DNA of 64,000 bases from Nesterenkonia halotolerans (lineage in GTDB: Bacteria; Actinomycetota; Actinomycetes; Actinomycetales; Micrococcaceae): contig NZ_JADBEE010000001.1 of assembly GCF_014874065.1 (NCBI RefSeq), positions 620,001-684,000 on the forward strand. The letters are read 5' to 3'. A program made the position numbers and the translations under genes. Below, piece after piece: positions 1 through 9,068 of this stretch (positions within the stretch are counted from its first letter, which is position 1; each line of letters opens with the position of its first letter). The notes beneath the pieces were generated by a model. That model saw nothing but the letters and a program-made list of their open reading frames with translations. It was not told the DNA's origin and made no database searches.

Positions 1-54
1 ACCGAGACACGGTCTGGGACCTGCCAGCACTGTACAGGCCGGATACCAGGTTCG

Positions 55-1548
55 TCAGATCAGCGGAGGCTCAGCAAACTCCCGGGGAGAAGCAAGCGTA
101 TAGCGCTCACTCAGCGCCAGCGGCACCGCCTGTTCCCGGCGCTGCGCCAGGTTCTGCTCGCGCAGCGTCTCGACACGATCACCCAGCTTCGCCAGCAGCG
201 TGTCCAGACGCGGATCGTCTGCGAGCAGCGGGTCCTTGAGCATGAGCGCGTCCAGCGGACGGTCCACCAGCTTGTGGTGCACCCAGTCCACGGTGTGCTC
301 CGCCCCCAGCGCACGCGCCGTGGAGAGGAACCGACCGCGCAGGGCCGCTCGAGTGGTGCTCGGCGGGTCCACGATGGCACGCTCGATCCGCTCCGGCTGC
401 AGCTGGGTGCTGACCCTGCCGTGCGCGGCGAGCACATTGAAGACCCCTCGTCGCGGGTGGACGTCGTGGTAGGCCATGTCCAGCTGCTCCAGCTTCGGAT
501 GCCCCTGGCGAAGCCCGCCTCGTTCGGCGACGTCGGTGAGCAGACGCTTCTTGATCGCCCAATCGATGTCGCGTTCGATCGAACTGTGGTCTCCGCTGGC
601 GACCGCCTGCAGGGTGCGTTCCCAGAGCTCGAAGATCTGCTCCACCTGGGCGTGGTGCGCCCCGTTCTCCCGGACGAACCGCCGGGCCCGGTCCAGCAGA
701 CCCGATTGGATGTCCACGGCGGTCATCTCGGGACCATTGCGGACCTTCACGGTGGCGGTGCCAGTGATGTCGTGGCTGATGTGACGGATGGCCCCGATCG
801 GGTTCTCCAGCTCGAAGTCTCCCACCGGCACGCCGGACTCGACCATGCGCAGCACCAGGTCGGTGGCGCCGTAGCGCAGCAGGCTCGTGGTCTCGGACAT
901 GTTGGAATCTCCGACGATCACATGCAGCCGACGGTGCAGCGCCGCATCGGCATGCGGCTCGTCCCGGGTGTTGATGATCGGCCGTGAGCGCGTGGTGGCC
1001 GAAGAGATGCCCTCCCACATGTGATCGGCGCGCTGCGAGAACGCGTAGTGCGCCGGGGTCTCGTCGGTGGCCGGCACGAGTCGTCCGGCGCCGACGAGGA
1101 TCTGTCGGGTGACCAGGAAGGGCAGCAGGATCGTGGAGAGACGGCGGAAGTGGGTGGTGCGCGGGATCATGTAGTTCTCGTGGCTGCCATAGGAGTTGCC
1201 CTGGGAGTCCACGTTGTTCTTGAGCAGATAGACGCTGCCGTCGAATCCGTCCTCAGCCATGGCCGCCTGGGCGCGCTGCGCGAGATCATGCATGATCAGC
1301 TCGCCGGCCCGATCAGAGGCGATGAGATCCAGCAGGTCATCGCATTCCGCGGTGGCGTACTCGGGGTGCGAGCCGACATCGAGATACAGCCGCGAGGCAT
1401 TGGGGATGAAGACGTTGGAGCTCCGGCCCCATTTCAGCACGGGCCGGAAGATGTAGCGGGCCAGCTCGTCAGGCGGCAGCCCGCGATGCTCGCCACCCTG
1501 GTGGGTGATCCCGAACTCGGTCTCCACCCCGAAGACACGACGCTCCAT
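55..1548 (-). CDS. pafA: Pup--protein ligase PafA
   Basis: Uses ATP to join the C-terminal glutamate of Pup to lysines of target proteins in the cytosol. The carboxylate-amine ligase fold is shown by VETEFG at residues 8-13, GRSSNVF at 41-47, LYLDVGSHPEYA with Asp57 at the position of the family's catalytic aspartate, GNSYGSHENY, and SRPIINTRDEPHAD. At 497 residues it exceeds the roughly 450 usual for the family; most of the excess is a charged C-terminal tail of about 40 residues after the last conserved helix. It begins 6 bp after the pup stop, so the two are surely cotranscribed. In proteasome-bearing actinobacteria prcB and prcA normally lie between pup and pafA; they are absent here. Confidence 0.97.
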   Translation of the reverse strand: MERRVFGVETEFGITHQGGEHRGLPPDELARYIFRPVLKWGRSSNVFIPNASRLYLDVGSHPEYATAECDDLLDLIASDRAGELIMHDLAQRAQAAMAEDGFDGSVYLLKNNVDSQGNSYGSHENYMIPRTTHFRRLSTILLPFLVTRQILVGAGRLVPATDETPAHYAFSQRADHMWEGISSATTRSRPIINTRDEPHADAALHRRLHVIVGDSNMSETTSLLRYGATDLVLRMVESGVPVGDFELENPIGAIRHISHDITGTATVKVRNGPEMTAVDIQSGLLDRARRFVRENGAHHAQVEQIFELWERTLQAVASGDHSSIERDIDWAIKKRLLTDVAERGGLRQGHPKLEQLDMAYHDVHPRRGVFNVLAAHGRVSTQLQPERIERAIVDPPSTTRAALRGRFLSTARALGAEHTVDWVHHKLVDRPLDALMLKDPLLADDPRLDTLLAKLGDRVETLREQNLAQRREQAVPLALSERYTLASPREFAEPPLI

Positions 1549-1554
1549 GAGGTG

Positions 1555-1755
1555 CTACTCGCCGCCCTTCTGGACGAAACCCTTGACGAACTCCTCGGCG
1601 TTGGACTCCAGCACCGAGTCGATCTCATCCAGCATGCTGTCCAGCTCCCCGGCGCGCTTCTGAGCCTGGGCGCTTCCGCTACCCGGTGTCGCCTCAGCGT
1701 CGGGTCCGCCGTCGTCGTCTCCGCCGTGGGGTCGCTTCTGCGGTTGAGTAGACAT
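1555..1755 (-). CDS. pup: Prokaryotic ubiquitin-like protein Pup
   Basis: Small disordered protein tag of 66 residues, attached by PafA to lysines and removed by Dop. The C-terminal half carries the conserved LDEIDSVLESNAEEFVKGF helix that binds the ATPase coiled coil, and the chain ends GFVQKGGE. The terminal residue is already Glu, not Gln, so the deamidation step that Dop performs in mycobacteria is not needed. The open frame extends further upstream, but the start chosen (MSTQPQKRPHGG) has a good AAGGAG site 7-9 bases before the ATG and gives the standard family length. It lies between dop and pafA. Confidence 0.96.
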   Translation of the reverse strand: MSTQPQKRPHGGDDDGGPDAEATPGSGSAQAQKRAGELDSMLDEIDSVLESNAEEFVKGFVQKGGE

Positions 1756-1783
1756 GGTTCTCTCCTTTAATGGCCGAGCAGCG

Positions 1784-3523
1784 TCACCGGCCCAGCAGAC
1801 GCTGGAGTCCGGTGATGAGGTCCGCGTTGGTCGCCGCGCTGACAAGTGTATTCTCCGCAGCCGCACGGGTCCCCGAATAGGGATCCGGGAGCCCCAGTCG
1901 CACCGTGGGGGCCAGGGCATCGGCACGCAGCAGGACCTGGTCCCAGCTGGCACCGACGACGACGTCGGGGTGTTGACTCACCAGCCGTCCGCGAAGCCAG
2001 GCCCTGGTCTCCTCGGGTGGGTGCTCCGCGGCCGCGGCGATCTGCTGGTCGGTGAAGAGCCGCCGCATCCTGCCGGCGCGCGCGAGCTTGTAGTAGAGGC
2101 CCTTCTCCTCGCGGAGATCGGCGTACTGCAGGTCCACCATGGCCAGGACGGGAGCCGCCCAGCCCAGGCCGTCGCGGCGCCGGTAGGACTCGAGCAGGGA
2201 GAGCTTCGCCACCCAGTCGACTCGGTCCGCGGCGCTGAAGACGTCGTCGGTGAGGTCCCGCAGCAGCTCCTGCCAGGCTTCGAGGACTTCGGCGGTCTCG
2301 GTGTCGGGAACCGCGGGGGTGGACTCGGGCCCGGTCTTCTCCTGAGACCAGTCCATGGCGGCCTGCAGGTAGAGCTGCTGGATCTCCACCGCGGTGAGCG
2401 CTCCCTGCGAGGTCGGCACCGTGGCGCGCAGGCTCGGATCATGGGAGATCGTCTTGAGCGCCGCCACGGGGTCCTCGAGGGTGATCTCCGGAGCGCGTCC
2501 AGACTCGATCAGGTCCAGCACCAGCGCGGTGGTGCCCACTCGCAGCCAGGCCGAGTACTCACTCATATTGGCATCGCCGATGATGACATGCAGCCGCCGG
2601 AACCGGTCCTGATCGGCATGGGGCTCGTCGCGGGTGTTGATGATGGGCCGACGCACGGTCGTCTCCAGACCGACCTCCTCCTCGAAGAAGTCGGCGCGCT
2701 GGGAGATCTGGTAGCCCGGCTCCCCGCTGGTCTGGCCGATCCCGACCCGTCCGGCGCCGCAGATGACCTGCCGTGACGCGAAGAAGGGAAGCAGCCCGGC
2801 CACCAGCGCGTCGAACCGCACCGCCCGCGGGACCAGATAGTTCTCGTGGGCGCCGTAGGAGACGGACTTGTTGTCCGTGTTGTTCTTGTACAGCAGCACC
2901 TGCGGGGAGTGCTCCTCTCGGCTCAGCCGCTGCGCCGCGGCGCGGACCACCCGGTCACCGGCGACGTCGTAGAGCACGGCGCGGCGCGCACCGAGCGCCT
3001 CGGGGGAGGAATACTCGGGGTGGGCGTGGTCCACATAGAGCCGTGCGCCGTTGCCCAGCACCAGGTTCATCAGCAGCTGCGGCTGGCCCTCCCGCGGCGT
3101 GAAGTAGTCGCCGCGCCAATGCGCGGATCCCGGCGCATGGAAGGCACCCGCGACGTCGGCCGGGCTGGGGTCTCCCCCGCTGACGTTTCCCAGTGCGTCG
3201 CGGACCGGCCCCTGGCCGGACTCCTGCTCGGTGGCGTAGCTCAGCGCCTCGTCGTGGCGCGCGTGGTCCAAGGCCTCCCCCGTGTCGGTGAGCTGCGAAG
3301 GGTGGGCGGCGGAGCGCGGAAGCACCCAGCCGCGGGCGTCCACCAGCGGGGACTCCGACTGATAGTCCCATTCGGTGCCCGCCACGGACCCGCCGGCCTC
3401 GGTGACGTGGGCGGCGTAGGCGTTGACCAGCTCGATGGACAGCGCCACATGGCTGGCCCTGGGATTGGCAGGGGCGTGGATCCCGTATTCGGTCTCCATG
3501 CCGATCAGCCTGCGCACGCTCAT
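1784..3523 (-). CDS. dop: Depupylase/deamidase Dop
   Basis: Hydrolyses the isopeptide bond between Pup and substrate lysine (depupylase) and, where needed, deamidates Pup. It is a paralogue of PafA with the same fold: GMETEYGIH near residues 8-16, LYVDHAHPEYSSPEA, KNNTDNKSVSYGAHENY, and RPIINTRDEPHAD. The region around residues 45-135 (from GTEWDYQSE to the GDYFTPREGQ block) is the Dop-type insertion absent from PafA. At 579 residues it is longer than the roughly 500 of mycobacterial Dop because this loop is expanded with low-complexity sequence. Its start overlaps the arc stop by 4 bp, indicating translational coupling. Since Pup ends in Glu, depupylation is probably its main job. Confidence 0.95.
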   Translation of the reverse strand: MSVRRLIGMETEYGIHAPANPRASHVALSIELVNAYAAHVTEAGGSVAGTEWDYQSESPLVDARGWVLPRSAAHPSQLTDTGEALDHARHDEALSYATEQESGQGPVRDALGNVSGGDPSPADVAGAFHAPGSAHWRGDYFTPREGQPQLLMNLVLGNGARLYVDHAHPEYSSPEALGARRAVLYDVAGDRVVRAAAQRLSREEHSPQVLLYKNNTDNKSVSYGAHENYLVPRAVRFDALVAGLLPFFASRQVICGAGRVGIGQTSGEPGYQISQRADFFEEEVGLETTVRRPIINTRDEPHADQDRFRRLHVIIGDANMSEYSAWLRVGTTALVLDLIESGRAPEITLEDPVAALKTISHDPSLRATVPTSQGALTAVEIQQLYLQAAMDWSQEKTGPESTPAVPDTETAEVLEAWQELLRDLTDDVFSAADRVDWVAKLSLLESYRRRDGLGWAAPVLAMVDLQYADLREEKGLYYKLARAGRMRRLFTDQQIAAAAEHPPEETRAWLRGRLVSQHPDVVVGASWDQVLLRADALAPTVRLGLPDPYSGTRAAAENTLVSAATNADLITGLQRLLGR

Positions 3524-5319
3524 CGCCGTCCCCGCTCCTCCGCGAGCGCTCCGGCTGCGGCGTCCCCGGCTGTGGCGTCCCCGGCGACCGAGCCTCCGGC
3601 AACGGGCCGCTCAATCCGCACCACGGGAGAGGCCGAGGCGCCGACGACGCGGGACCAGGCCTGTGGATCCGAGGTGTTCACCAGATCCTCCTGGTCTTTG
3701 AGCTCCTCCTCGGCGGCGCCGTAGAGGTGGTCCAGGGTGAGACCCTTCTGCGCCGGATCGGTGCCGGAGCCCAGGAAGTCCTTGATCGCGGCCTTCTTCG
3801 CCCGGTCCACGATGTTGCTGAGCACCGCCCCCGACATGAAGTCGGCGGCCTGGAAGGGCGTGGACGTCCCATCGGCATGGATCAGGCGAAGGCGCGCCTG
3901 CTGGGTCGCCGGGAAGAGCCGGTCCAGCAGCGAATCGACGAGGAACGCCACGGCCGAGGACCGGTCGCCATGCTCCGCGAGCAGGTCAGGGTGCAGCGGG
4001 ACGGCTCCGCCGAGGTGGATGCCGAGGATCTCTCCGGCGCCTTCGCGGCCGGGTCGCTGCACGCGGATCTTCACATCCAGCCGGCCGGGCCGCAGGATGG
4101 CCGGGTCGATCATGTCTTCCCGGTTGGAGGCGCCGATGACGATCACGTTCTCCAGCGACTCCACGCCGTCGATCTCCGCCAGCAGCTGCGGCACGATGGT
4201 GGTCTCCACATCGGAGGAGACGCCGCTGCCGCGCGTGCGGAACAGGGCCTCCATCTCATCGAAGAAGACCACCACGGGCTGGCCGGAGGAGGCACGCTCG
4301 CGAGCGCGGGAGAAGATCACGCGGATGTGCCGCTCGGTCTCGCCGACGTACTTGTTCAGCAGCTCGGGGCCCTTGATGTTCAGGAAGAAGGCTCCCGTGC
4401 CCTGGCCGTCAGAGGCTGCGTCGCCGCCGTCCCCGGCCAGCGAGCTGGCCACCGCCTTGGCGATCATGGTCTTTCCGCAGCCGGGCGGACCGTAGAGCAG
4501 GATGCCCTTGGGCGCGCGCAGACCGTGCTCCTGGTAGAGGTCGGCGTGCAGGAACGGCAGCTCCACGGCGTCGCGGATGGCCTCGATCTGCTCGGAGAGC
4601 CCACCGATGTCCGAGTAGGAGATATCCGGTGACTCTTCGAGCACCACGTCCTCCACCTCCGAGAGCGGGACGATCTCGGTGGCGGTGCCGGTGCGCAGGT
4701 CCACCATCACGGCGTCGCCGACGCGGGCGCTGTGCAGCCCCTCGGCGGCGGCCTGCGCCTGTGCGGCGGCGGTGAGGGTCACCACGCGTTCGTCCTCGCC
4801 ACGGGAGACGATCACCAGACGGGAGTCGGGCAGCACTTCCTTGACCCGCGCGAGCTCGCCGGTCCGCTCGGCGCCGAGGACGGCCACGATGGTGAAGTTC
4901 TCATTGAGCAGCACCTCGTCCCCGGCCTGGAGCTCCTCGGGCGTGATCAGCGGGGAGAGGCTCACACGCAGCTTGCGTCCTGCCTGGAGGATGTCGACCC
5001 CGGCCACCGTGGTGGCCTGGATCTCGCGGCCGGCCACCTGTTCGTGGGCCGCGCGGTAGCCGATCACGGTGCCGAAGGTGAAGGGCGCCTGCCCATCAGC
5101 CTGCAGCGCATTGCGCAGCTCGGAGATCTCGTTGCGGGTGGTCTCCAGCACATCCACCATGCGCTGGTTGTTCCGTCCGGCGCTCTGCAGCTGGGCCTCG
5201 AGCTGCTTCGCACGGCTGCGCAGCGTGTCCAGCTGTCGATGGGCCTGGTTCAGCCGGTCCTGCAGCTGCTGGGATTCACGGCTCTGCTGCTGGGCCTCGC
5301 TGCCTGTCTGCTCACTCAC
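3520..5319 (-). CDS. arc: Proteasome-associated AAA+ ATPase ARC/Mpa, without docking tail
   Basis: Hexameric AAA+ unfoldase that recognises Pup through an N-terminal coiled coil. Visible parts: coiled coil at about 10-75, the OB-fold interdomain at about 80-225, Walker A GPPGCGKT at 277-284, Walker B FFDE at about 352-355, and the arginine-finger region ASNREDMIDPAILRPGR. In Mycobacterium the protein ends in a Gln-Tyr-Leu tail that opens the 20S gate. Here the chain instead continues into a Gly/Ala-rich stretch and ends EERGRR, with no tyrosine motif. Together with missing prcBA this suggests an unfoldase acting without a proteasome, as in Corynebacterium. Its start overlaps the trmI end by 8 bp. 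Confidence 0.95.
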   Translation of the reverse strand: MSEQTGSEAQQQSRESQQLQDRLNQAHRQLDTLRSRAKQLEAQLQSAGRNNQRMVDVLETTRNEISELRNALQADGQAPFTFGTVIGYRAAHEQVAGREIQATTVAGVDILQAGRKLRVSLSPLITPEELQAGDEVLLNENFTIVAVLGAERTGELARVKEVLPDSRLVIVSRGEDERVVTLTAAAQAQAAAEGLHSARVGDAVMVDLRTGTATEIVPLSEVEDVVLEESPDISYSDIGGLSEQIEAIRDAVELPFLHADLYQEHGLRAPKGILLYGPPGCGKTMIAKAVASSLAGDGGDAASDGQGTGAFFLNIKGPELLNKYVGETERHIRVIFSRARERASSGQPVVVFFDEMEALFRTRGSGVSSDVETTIVPQLLAEIDGVESLENVIVIGASNREDMIDPAILRPGRLDVKIRVQRPGREGAGEILGIHLGGAVPLHPDLLAEHGDRSSAVAFLVDSLLDRLFPATQQARLRLIHADGTSTPFQAADFMSGAVLSNIVDRAKKAAIKDFLGSGTDPAQKGLTLDHLYGAAEEELKDQEDLVNTSDPQAWSRVVGASASPVVRIERPVAGGSVAGDATAGDAAAGALAEERGRR

Positions 5320-6379
5320 GGGTGAACACCTCCTTGGCCTGTGCGGCGATCTTCTGCGAGTAGGCCGCAGCCTTGCGGCTCTTCTTCCCCGAGACGGTGC
5401 GGGTCTTCAGGCTTGCCTCGTCCCAGACAGCGTCGGGATCGTTGGCGGGCCATGCGGCGCGGTCCTCCTCGCTCACCGTGGAGACCTTTTCGCGCTTCTT
5501 CAGCTGCAAGGGCGTCTGGTCATCGGCGAGACGTCGCGCGGAGAGCAGGAAGCCGGTGTGCGCCACCATGCGGTGATCGGGTCGCACGGCCAGTCCGTCC
5601 AGATGCCAGGTGCGCAGCATGGTCTCGTGGGCCTCGGGCTCGGTGAAGCCCTGGGAGGAGCGGATCTCCTCGGCCAGACGGGACAGCTGGGTCACGGAGG
5701 CCACATAGCTGACCCAGACTCCTCCGGGTGCCAGCACGGTCTTCACCGCATCCAGGCATTCCCAGGGTGCGAGCATGTCCAGCACCACCCGGTCCACGCA
5801 GCCGGGCTCCTCCACGGTGAGGACCTCCTCCTGCATGTCACCGAGGTGGACCTCCCAGCCGGGGTGGGACTCGCCGAAGAAGGCCTCGACGTTTCCGACT
5901 GCGATGTCCTTGAAGTCAGCACGCCGCTCATAGGAGTGCAGCACCCCGTTCTCCCCCACGGCGCGCAGCAGTGAGATCGACAGCGCGCCGGAGCCGACGC
6001 CGGCCTCGACCACCCGAGCCCCAGGGAAGATGTCAGCGACCTGCACGATCTGCGCGGAGTCCTTCGGGTAGACCACGGTCGCGCCACGGGGCATGGAGAG
6101 CACGAAGTCGTTGAGCAGCGGGCGCAGCACCTGGTACTCATGACCCGCGTCATTGGCCACCAGGATGCCCTCGCTGGCACCGATGAGCAGGTCGTGTCGC
6201 AGCACGCCCTGATGGGTGTGCCATTCTCCGCCAGGCTGCAGCGTGATGGTGCTCGGCCGGCCCCTGCGGTCGGTGAGCTGAACCCGCTGACCTGCGCGCA
6301 GCGGTCCTGAGCGCATATGTGCTCCGATGGGGCCGGAGGTGGTCGTCGACGGGGACTCGCCGGAGGCGCTGGTGCTCAC
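5312..6379 (-). CDS. trmI: tRNA (adenine(58)-N1)-methyltransferase TrmI
   Basis: SAM-dependent enzyme that makes m1A58 in the T-loop of tRNAs. The Rossmann SAM site is EAGVGSGALS at about residues 125-134, preceded by the family motif YPKDSAQI and followed by the acidic end of beta-2 (YERR), the LGDM motif and the motif-IV region VVLDMLAPWE. The first 22 residues are low complexity; GTG 6377-6379 gives 355 residues, and an internal ATG (MRSGPLRAGQ) is an alternative start. The C-terminal extension is Lys/Arg-rich. It is immediately upstream of and overlapping arc, a link between trmI and the Pup operon that is common in actinobacteria. Confidence 0.93.
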   Translation of the reverse strand: MSTSASGESPSTTTSGPIGAHMRSGPLRAGQRVQLTDRRGRPSTITLQPGGEWHTHQGVLRHDLLIGASEGILVANDAGHEYQVLRPLLNDFVLSMPRGATVVYPKDSAQIVQVADIFPGARVVEAGVGSGALSISLLRAVGENGVLHSYERRADFKDIAVGNVEAFFGESHPGWEVHLGDMQEEVLTVEEPGCVDRVVLDMLAPWECLDAVKTVLAPGGVWVSYVASVTQLSRLAEEIRSSQGFTEPEAHETMLRTWHLDGLAVRPDHRMVAHTGFLLSARRLADDQTPLQLKKREKVSTVSEEDRAAWPANDPDAVWDEASLKTRTVSGKKSRKAAAYSQKIAAQAKEVFTRE

Positions 6380-6511
6380 TGAATCTCGCTCTCTGAGGGG
6401 CTGTCGCTCCGAGGACCAGGAATGTGGCCGCCGAAGCTGGGTTCTGCGTTCAGCCTATCGCTGTCGAGTCCCTCGGCGCTGTGCGCGTTCACGCACCGAG
6501 AAGCACGCTGG

Positions 6512-7267
6512 TCAGCGAGACCTGATCAGCCGCGCGTTGGCCACCTTGATGCTCTCCGAGGCGCCCTGCCAGAGGAAGAAGCTCACCATCACGGCCACCA
6601 CGACCACCACCAGGCTGATCTCCCGGACCCCGGTGATCACCAGCACAGCCAGTCCGCTCAGCAGCAGCACGACGACGACGCGGCCGCCCCACCCTGCCGC
6701 GCGCAGTCCGCGGTCCTGGCTCCCGGTGGCGCCCCAGACGGCGGATTCCACGATGCGTCCGCCGTCGAGCGGCAGACCGGGCAGCAGGTTGAAGACCCCG
6801 ACCATGAAGTTCACCAGGACGGTGACCTGGACCAGCAGCGCGGCCACCCCTGTCAGTTCGAAGAGTCCGGAGAAGTACCAGCCGAGACCGGCGATCACCA
6901 GGTTCGCCGCCGGACCCGCCAGGGAGACCGCAAGAGACTTCACCGGGGTGGCGCGGTGTGCGAGAAACTCGGTGTGACCGCCCCAGAGGTTGAGCTCGAT
7001 CTCGGTGGCAGGCCAGCCGAAGGATCTCGCGGCCAGCGCGTGGGCAAGTTCGTGGGCGAGCACCGAGAGCATCAGCAGCAGCGCATAGCCGAGGGCCACG
7101 GCATAGGCCAGGAGTCCCAGTTCTGGGAAGATGCGCTGCACCTGGGGACCGAACAGCAGCACGATGGCTCCGCTGACCAGGAACCAGGAGGCGCGGAAGC
7201 GGACGGGCACCCCGGCGATCCGCATCCGCGCGGAGCGGCGTGCGCCGGCGCCGGGGCGAGAGGTCAT
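6512..7267 (-). CDS. Site-2-protease family (M50) membrane metalloprotease
   Basis: Intramembrane zinc protease-like protein of 251 residues. The HExxH motif is HELAH at 72-76 inside a hydrophobic segment. The third zinc ligand region is the NLLPGLPLDGGR motif near 160-171 (Asp168). About five to six transmembrane segments are visible, and no PDZ domain, as in the short SpoIVFB-like group. The start overlaps the HAD gene stop by 4 bp, so the two are translationally coupled; trmI follows 132 bp downstream on the same strand. The substrate cannot be told from sequence. Confidence 0.88.
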   Translation of the reverse strand: MTSRPGAGARRSARMRIAGVPVRFRASWFLVSGAIVLLFGPQVQRIFPELGLLAYAVALGYALLLMLSVLAHELAHALAARSFGWPATEIELNLWGGHTEFLAHRATPVKSLAVSLAGPAANLVIAGLGWYFSGLFELTGVAALLVQVTVLVNFMVGVFNLLPGLPLDGGRIVESAVWGATGSQDRGLRAAGWGGRVVVVLLLSGLAVLVITGVREISLVVVVVAVMVSFFLWQGASESIKVANARLIRSR

Positions 7268-8013
7268 CGGGGCAGGAGCTGTTCGAGGCTGGCCGCGTCG
7301 ACTCCACTGAGGCCCGGGAGCAGCTGCCAGCGGCCATCCTCGGGGATCGGCGTGTAATGCGGCACCGCGATGGTGACCAGTCCCGAGTCGGCGGCGGAGG
7401 AGACCCCGGGGATCGAGTCCTCGATCGCGATGCAGCGGTTCATCTGCAGCTCGACGCCGGTGCGCTGCTGGTGGTCCGCCGCCATCTTTTGGAAGGCCTG
7501 CAGATAGGCCTCTGGATCGGGTTTGCCGCGGGAGACCATGTCACCGCTGACGATGAACTCCATCTGCCCGCTCGGCAGCGCAGCGGCGACCGCTTCAGCG
7601 AGAGGCTTCTCGCTCATCGTCACCAGCGCGCAGCGCACGCCGGCGGCGTGGAGATCGGCGAGCAGCTCGCGGGCACCGGGGCGCCACGGCATATCGGCCT
7701 GGGCACGAGCCGCGACGCGGGTGATGAGGTGATCGATGATCTCGCGGGAGGTCATCGCCACGCCGGCCTCTTGGAGCACGGCGGCGCTGTGCGTGAGGGC
7801 CTGTCCGACGAGGCTGTGCGCCTGCTCCTCAGTCCAGACGCCGCCGTGCGCCTCGACCAGGCTGCGCTCCTCTGAGATCCAGAACGGCTCGGTGTCGACC
7901 ATGGTGCCGTCCATGTCCCAGAACACCGCCTGCAGCGCTCCGGTGACCTCCGCGGGGGCATCATCTGGCTGCTCTGTCCTGGTCTGCACGGCTGAGGGGA
8001 AGGTCGAAGACAT
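7264..8013 (-). CDS. HAD-superfamily hydrolase (beta-phosphoglucomutase-like)
   Basis: HAD phosphatase or phosphomutase with motif I FWDMDGTMVDTE near the N-terminus, motif II VTMSEKPL, motif III lysine in SRGKPDPEAYL, and motif IV AIEDSIPGVSSA. The cap insert after motif I matches the helical C1 cap of the PGM/phosphatase subgroup; the substrate is unknown. A start at 8022 (MLP...) is possible. I prefer ATG 8011-8013 because a TACGAT -10 box (8021-8026) lies exactly 7 nt before it and there is no Shine-Dalgarno, which suggests a leaderless mRNA. It is the first gene of the run leading to trmI-arc-dop-pup-pafA. Confidence 0.9.
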   Translation of the reverse strand: MSSTFPSAVQTRTEQPDDAPAEVTGALQAVFWDMDGTMVDTEPFWISEERSLVEAHGGVWTEEQAHSLVGQALTHSAAVLQEAGVAMTSREIIDHLITRVAARAQADMPWRPGARELLADLHAAGVRCALVTMSEKPLAEAVAAALPSGQMEFIVSGDMVSRGKPDPEAYLQAFQKMAADHQQRTGVELQMNRCIAIEDSIPGVSSAADSGLVTIAVPHYTPIPEDGRWQLLPGLSGVDAASLEQLLPR

Positions 8014-8020
8014 GGGCAAC

Positions 8021-8058
8021 ATCGTACGCTTCTAATGCGTACCTCAGGGGGATAGTGT
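8021..8058. promoter_or_regulatory. Divergent leaderless promoters with an inverted repeat
   Basis: Minus-strand -10 TACGAT (8026-8021) serves the HAD gene; plus-strand -10 TAGTGT (8053-8058) serves the PAC2 gene. Between them lies an inverted repeat, GTACGC at 8024-8029 and GCGTAC at 8037-8042, with a 7-nt centre. It overlaps the minus-strand -10 box and could be an operator. No clear -35 boxes are visible. Confidence 0.5.
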
Positions 8059-8065
8059 GAGTTGC

Positions 8066-9058
8066 GTGAATGAAGAGATCCCCCCGGAGGACACCTCCGC
8101 TGACGGCACTGATCCGGGAGCTGAACTGCCCGCCGGAGAAGGCTCCGTGCCTGAAGGCTTCGCTCAGCGCTTCGCCGAGCACCTGCGCGCGACGCAGTCT
8201 GCGGCAGCCACCGCTGAAGAGGGCCAGAGCCGCGGGTCGCGTCCCACCGTGATGGTCATGGCCTTCGAGGGCTGGAACGACGCCGGGGCGGCCGCCTCCT
8301 CCGCCGTGCGCGCAGTCGGTCAGGCCTGCGGCGCGGAGCTGATCGGGAAGGTCGAGGACGAGGGATATTACGACTACCAGTTCTCCCGACCCAAGGTGCG
8401 CAGCACCGGCGGTCACCGCGAGATCATCTGGCCTTCGACGAAGATCTACCGTGCCCGTCCGGCGCGCGCCGCTGTCGATCTGCTGCTGGTCCACGGCGTG
8501 GAACCAAGCTTCCGCTGGCAGGCCTTCACCGCAGACATCCTGACCCGCGCGGCAGAGAACGACGTCTCCGGGATCGTCCTGGTGGGCGCACTGCTCGCCG
8601 ATGTCCCGCACACTCGACCGATTCCGGCCTCACTCTCCAGCGAGGACGTGGCGCTGCAGGAGATCCTCGAGATCGACGAGCCCAGCTATGAGGGCCCCAC
8701 CGGGATCGTGGGTGTGCTCGCCCATACGGCGGCGCAGGCAGGACTGCCGGCGGTGTCGCTGTGGGCCGCGATCCCCCACTATGTGGGTCAGGCTCCCTCA
8801 CCGAAGGCGCAGCTGGCCATCATGCGTGAGCTCGAGGACCTGCTGGGTCTGACGCTGGATGAGAGTGAAGTGGCCGAGGACGCGGAGGCCTGGGAGCGCG
8901 GCGTCGATGATCTCGCCGAGGAGGACACGGAGATCGCCGACTACGTCAAGCAGCTTGAGGAGGCCACGGACACGACGAACCTGCCCGAGGCCAGCGGCGA
9001 GGCGATCGCCCAGGAGTTCGAACGCTACCTGCGCCGTCGCAAGCCGCCGGAGAGCTGA
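8066..9058 (+). CDS. PAC2 family protein (proteasome assembly chaperone 2-like)
   Basis: Cytosolic protein of 330 residues in the PAC2 family, widespread in actinobacteria and related in fold to archaeal/eukaryotic proteasome-assembly chaperones; its bacterial function is not established. Family signatures are VMAFEGWNDAGAAAS near residue 65, the YYDYQFSRPKV block, LLVHGVEPSFRW, and the central VGALLADVPHTRP. The C-terminus (GLTLDESEV...) is acidic. GTG at 8066 is preferred because TAGTGT at 8053-8058 sits 7 nt upstream (leaderless arrangement). An in-frame GTG at 8057 with an AGGGGGA stretch before it is the alternative. It is divergent from the HAD/Pup operon. Confidence 0.9.
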   Translation: MNEEIPPEDTSADGTDPGAELPAGEGSVPEGFAQRFAEHLRATQSAAATAEEGQSRGSRPTVMVMAFEGWNDAGAAASSAVRAVGQACGAELIGKVEDEGYYDYQFSRPKVRSTGGHREIIWPSTKIYRARPARAAVDLLLVHGVEPSFRWQAFTADILTRAAENDVSGIVLVGALLADVPHTRPIPASLSSEDVALQEILEIDEPSYEGPTGIVGVLAHTAAQAGLPAVSLWAAIPHYVGQAPSPKAQLAIMRELEDLLGLTLDESEVAEDAEAWERGVDDLAEEDTEIADYVKQLEEATDTTNLPEASGEAIAQEFERYLRRRKPPES

Positions 9059-9068
9059 GCTCGGGGGC

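Noticed and set aside
1-54. Start of another gene at the left edge
   Set aside because: Only 54 bases after the pafA stop, no start codon with context and no recognisable motif.
1549-1554. Remnant of prcBA between pup and pafA
   Set aside because: The gap is only 6 bp, so no proteasome pseudogene can be hidden there.
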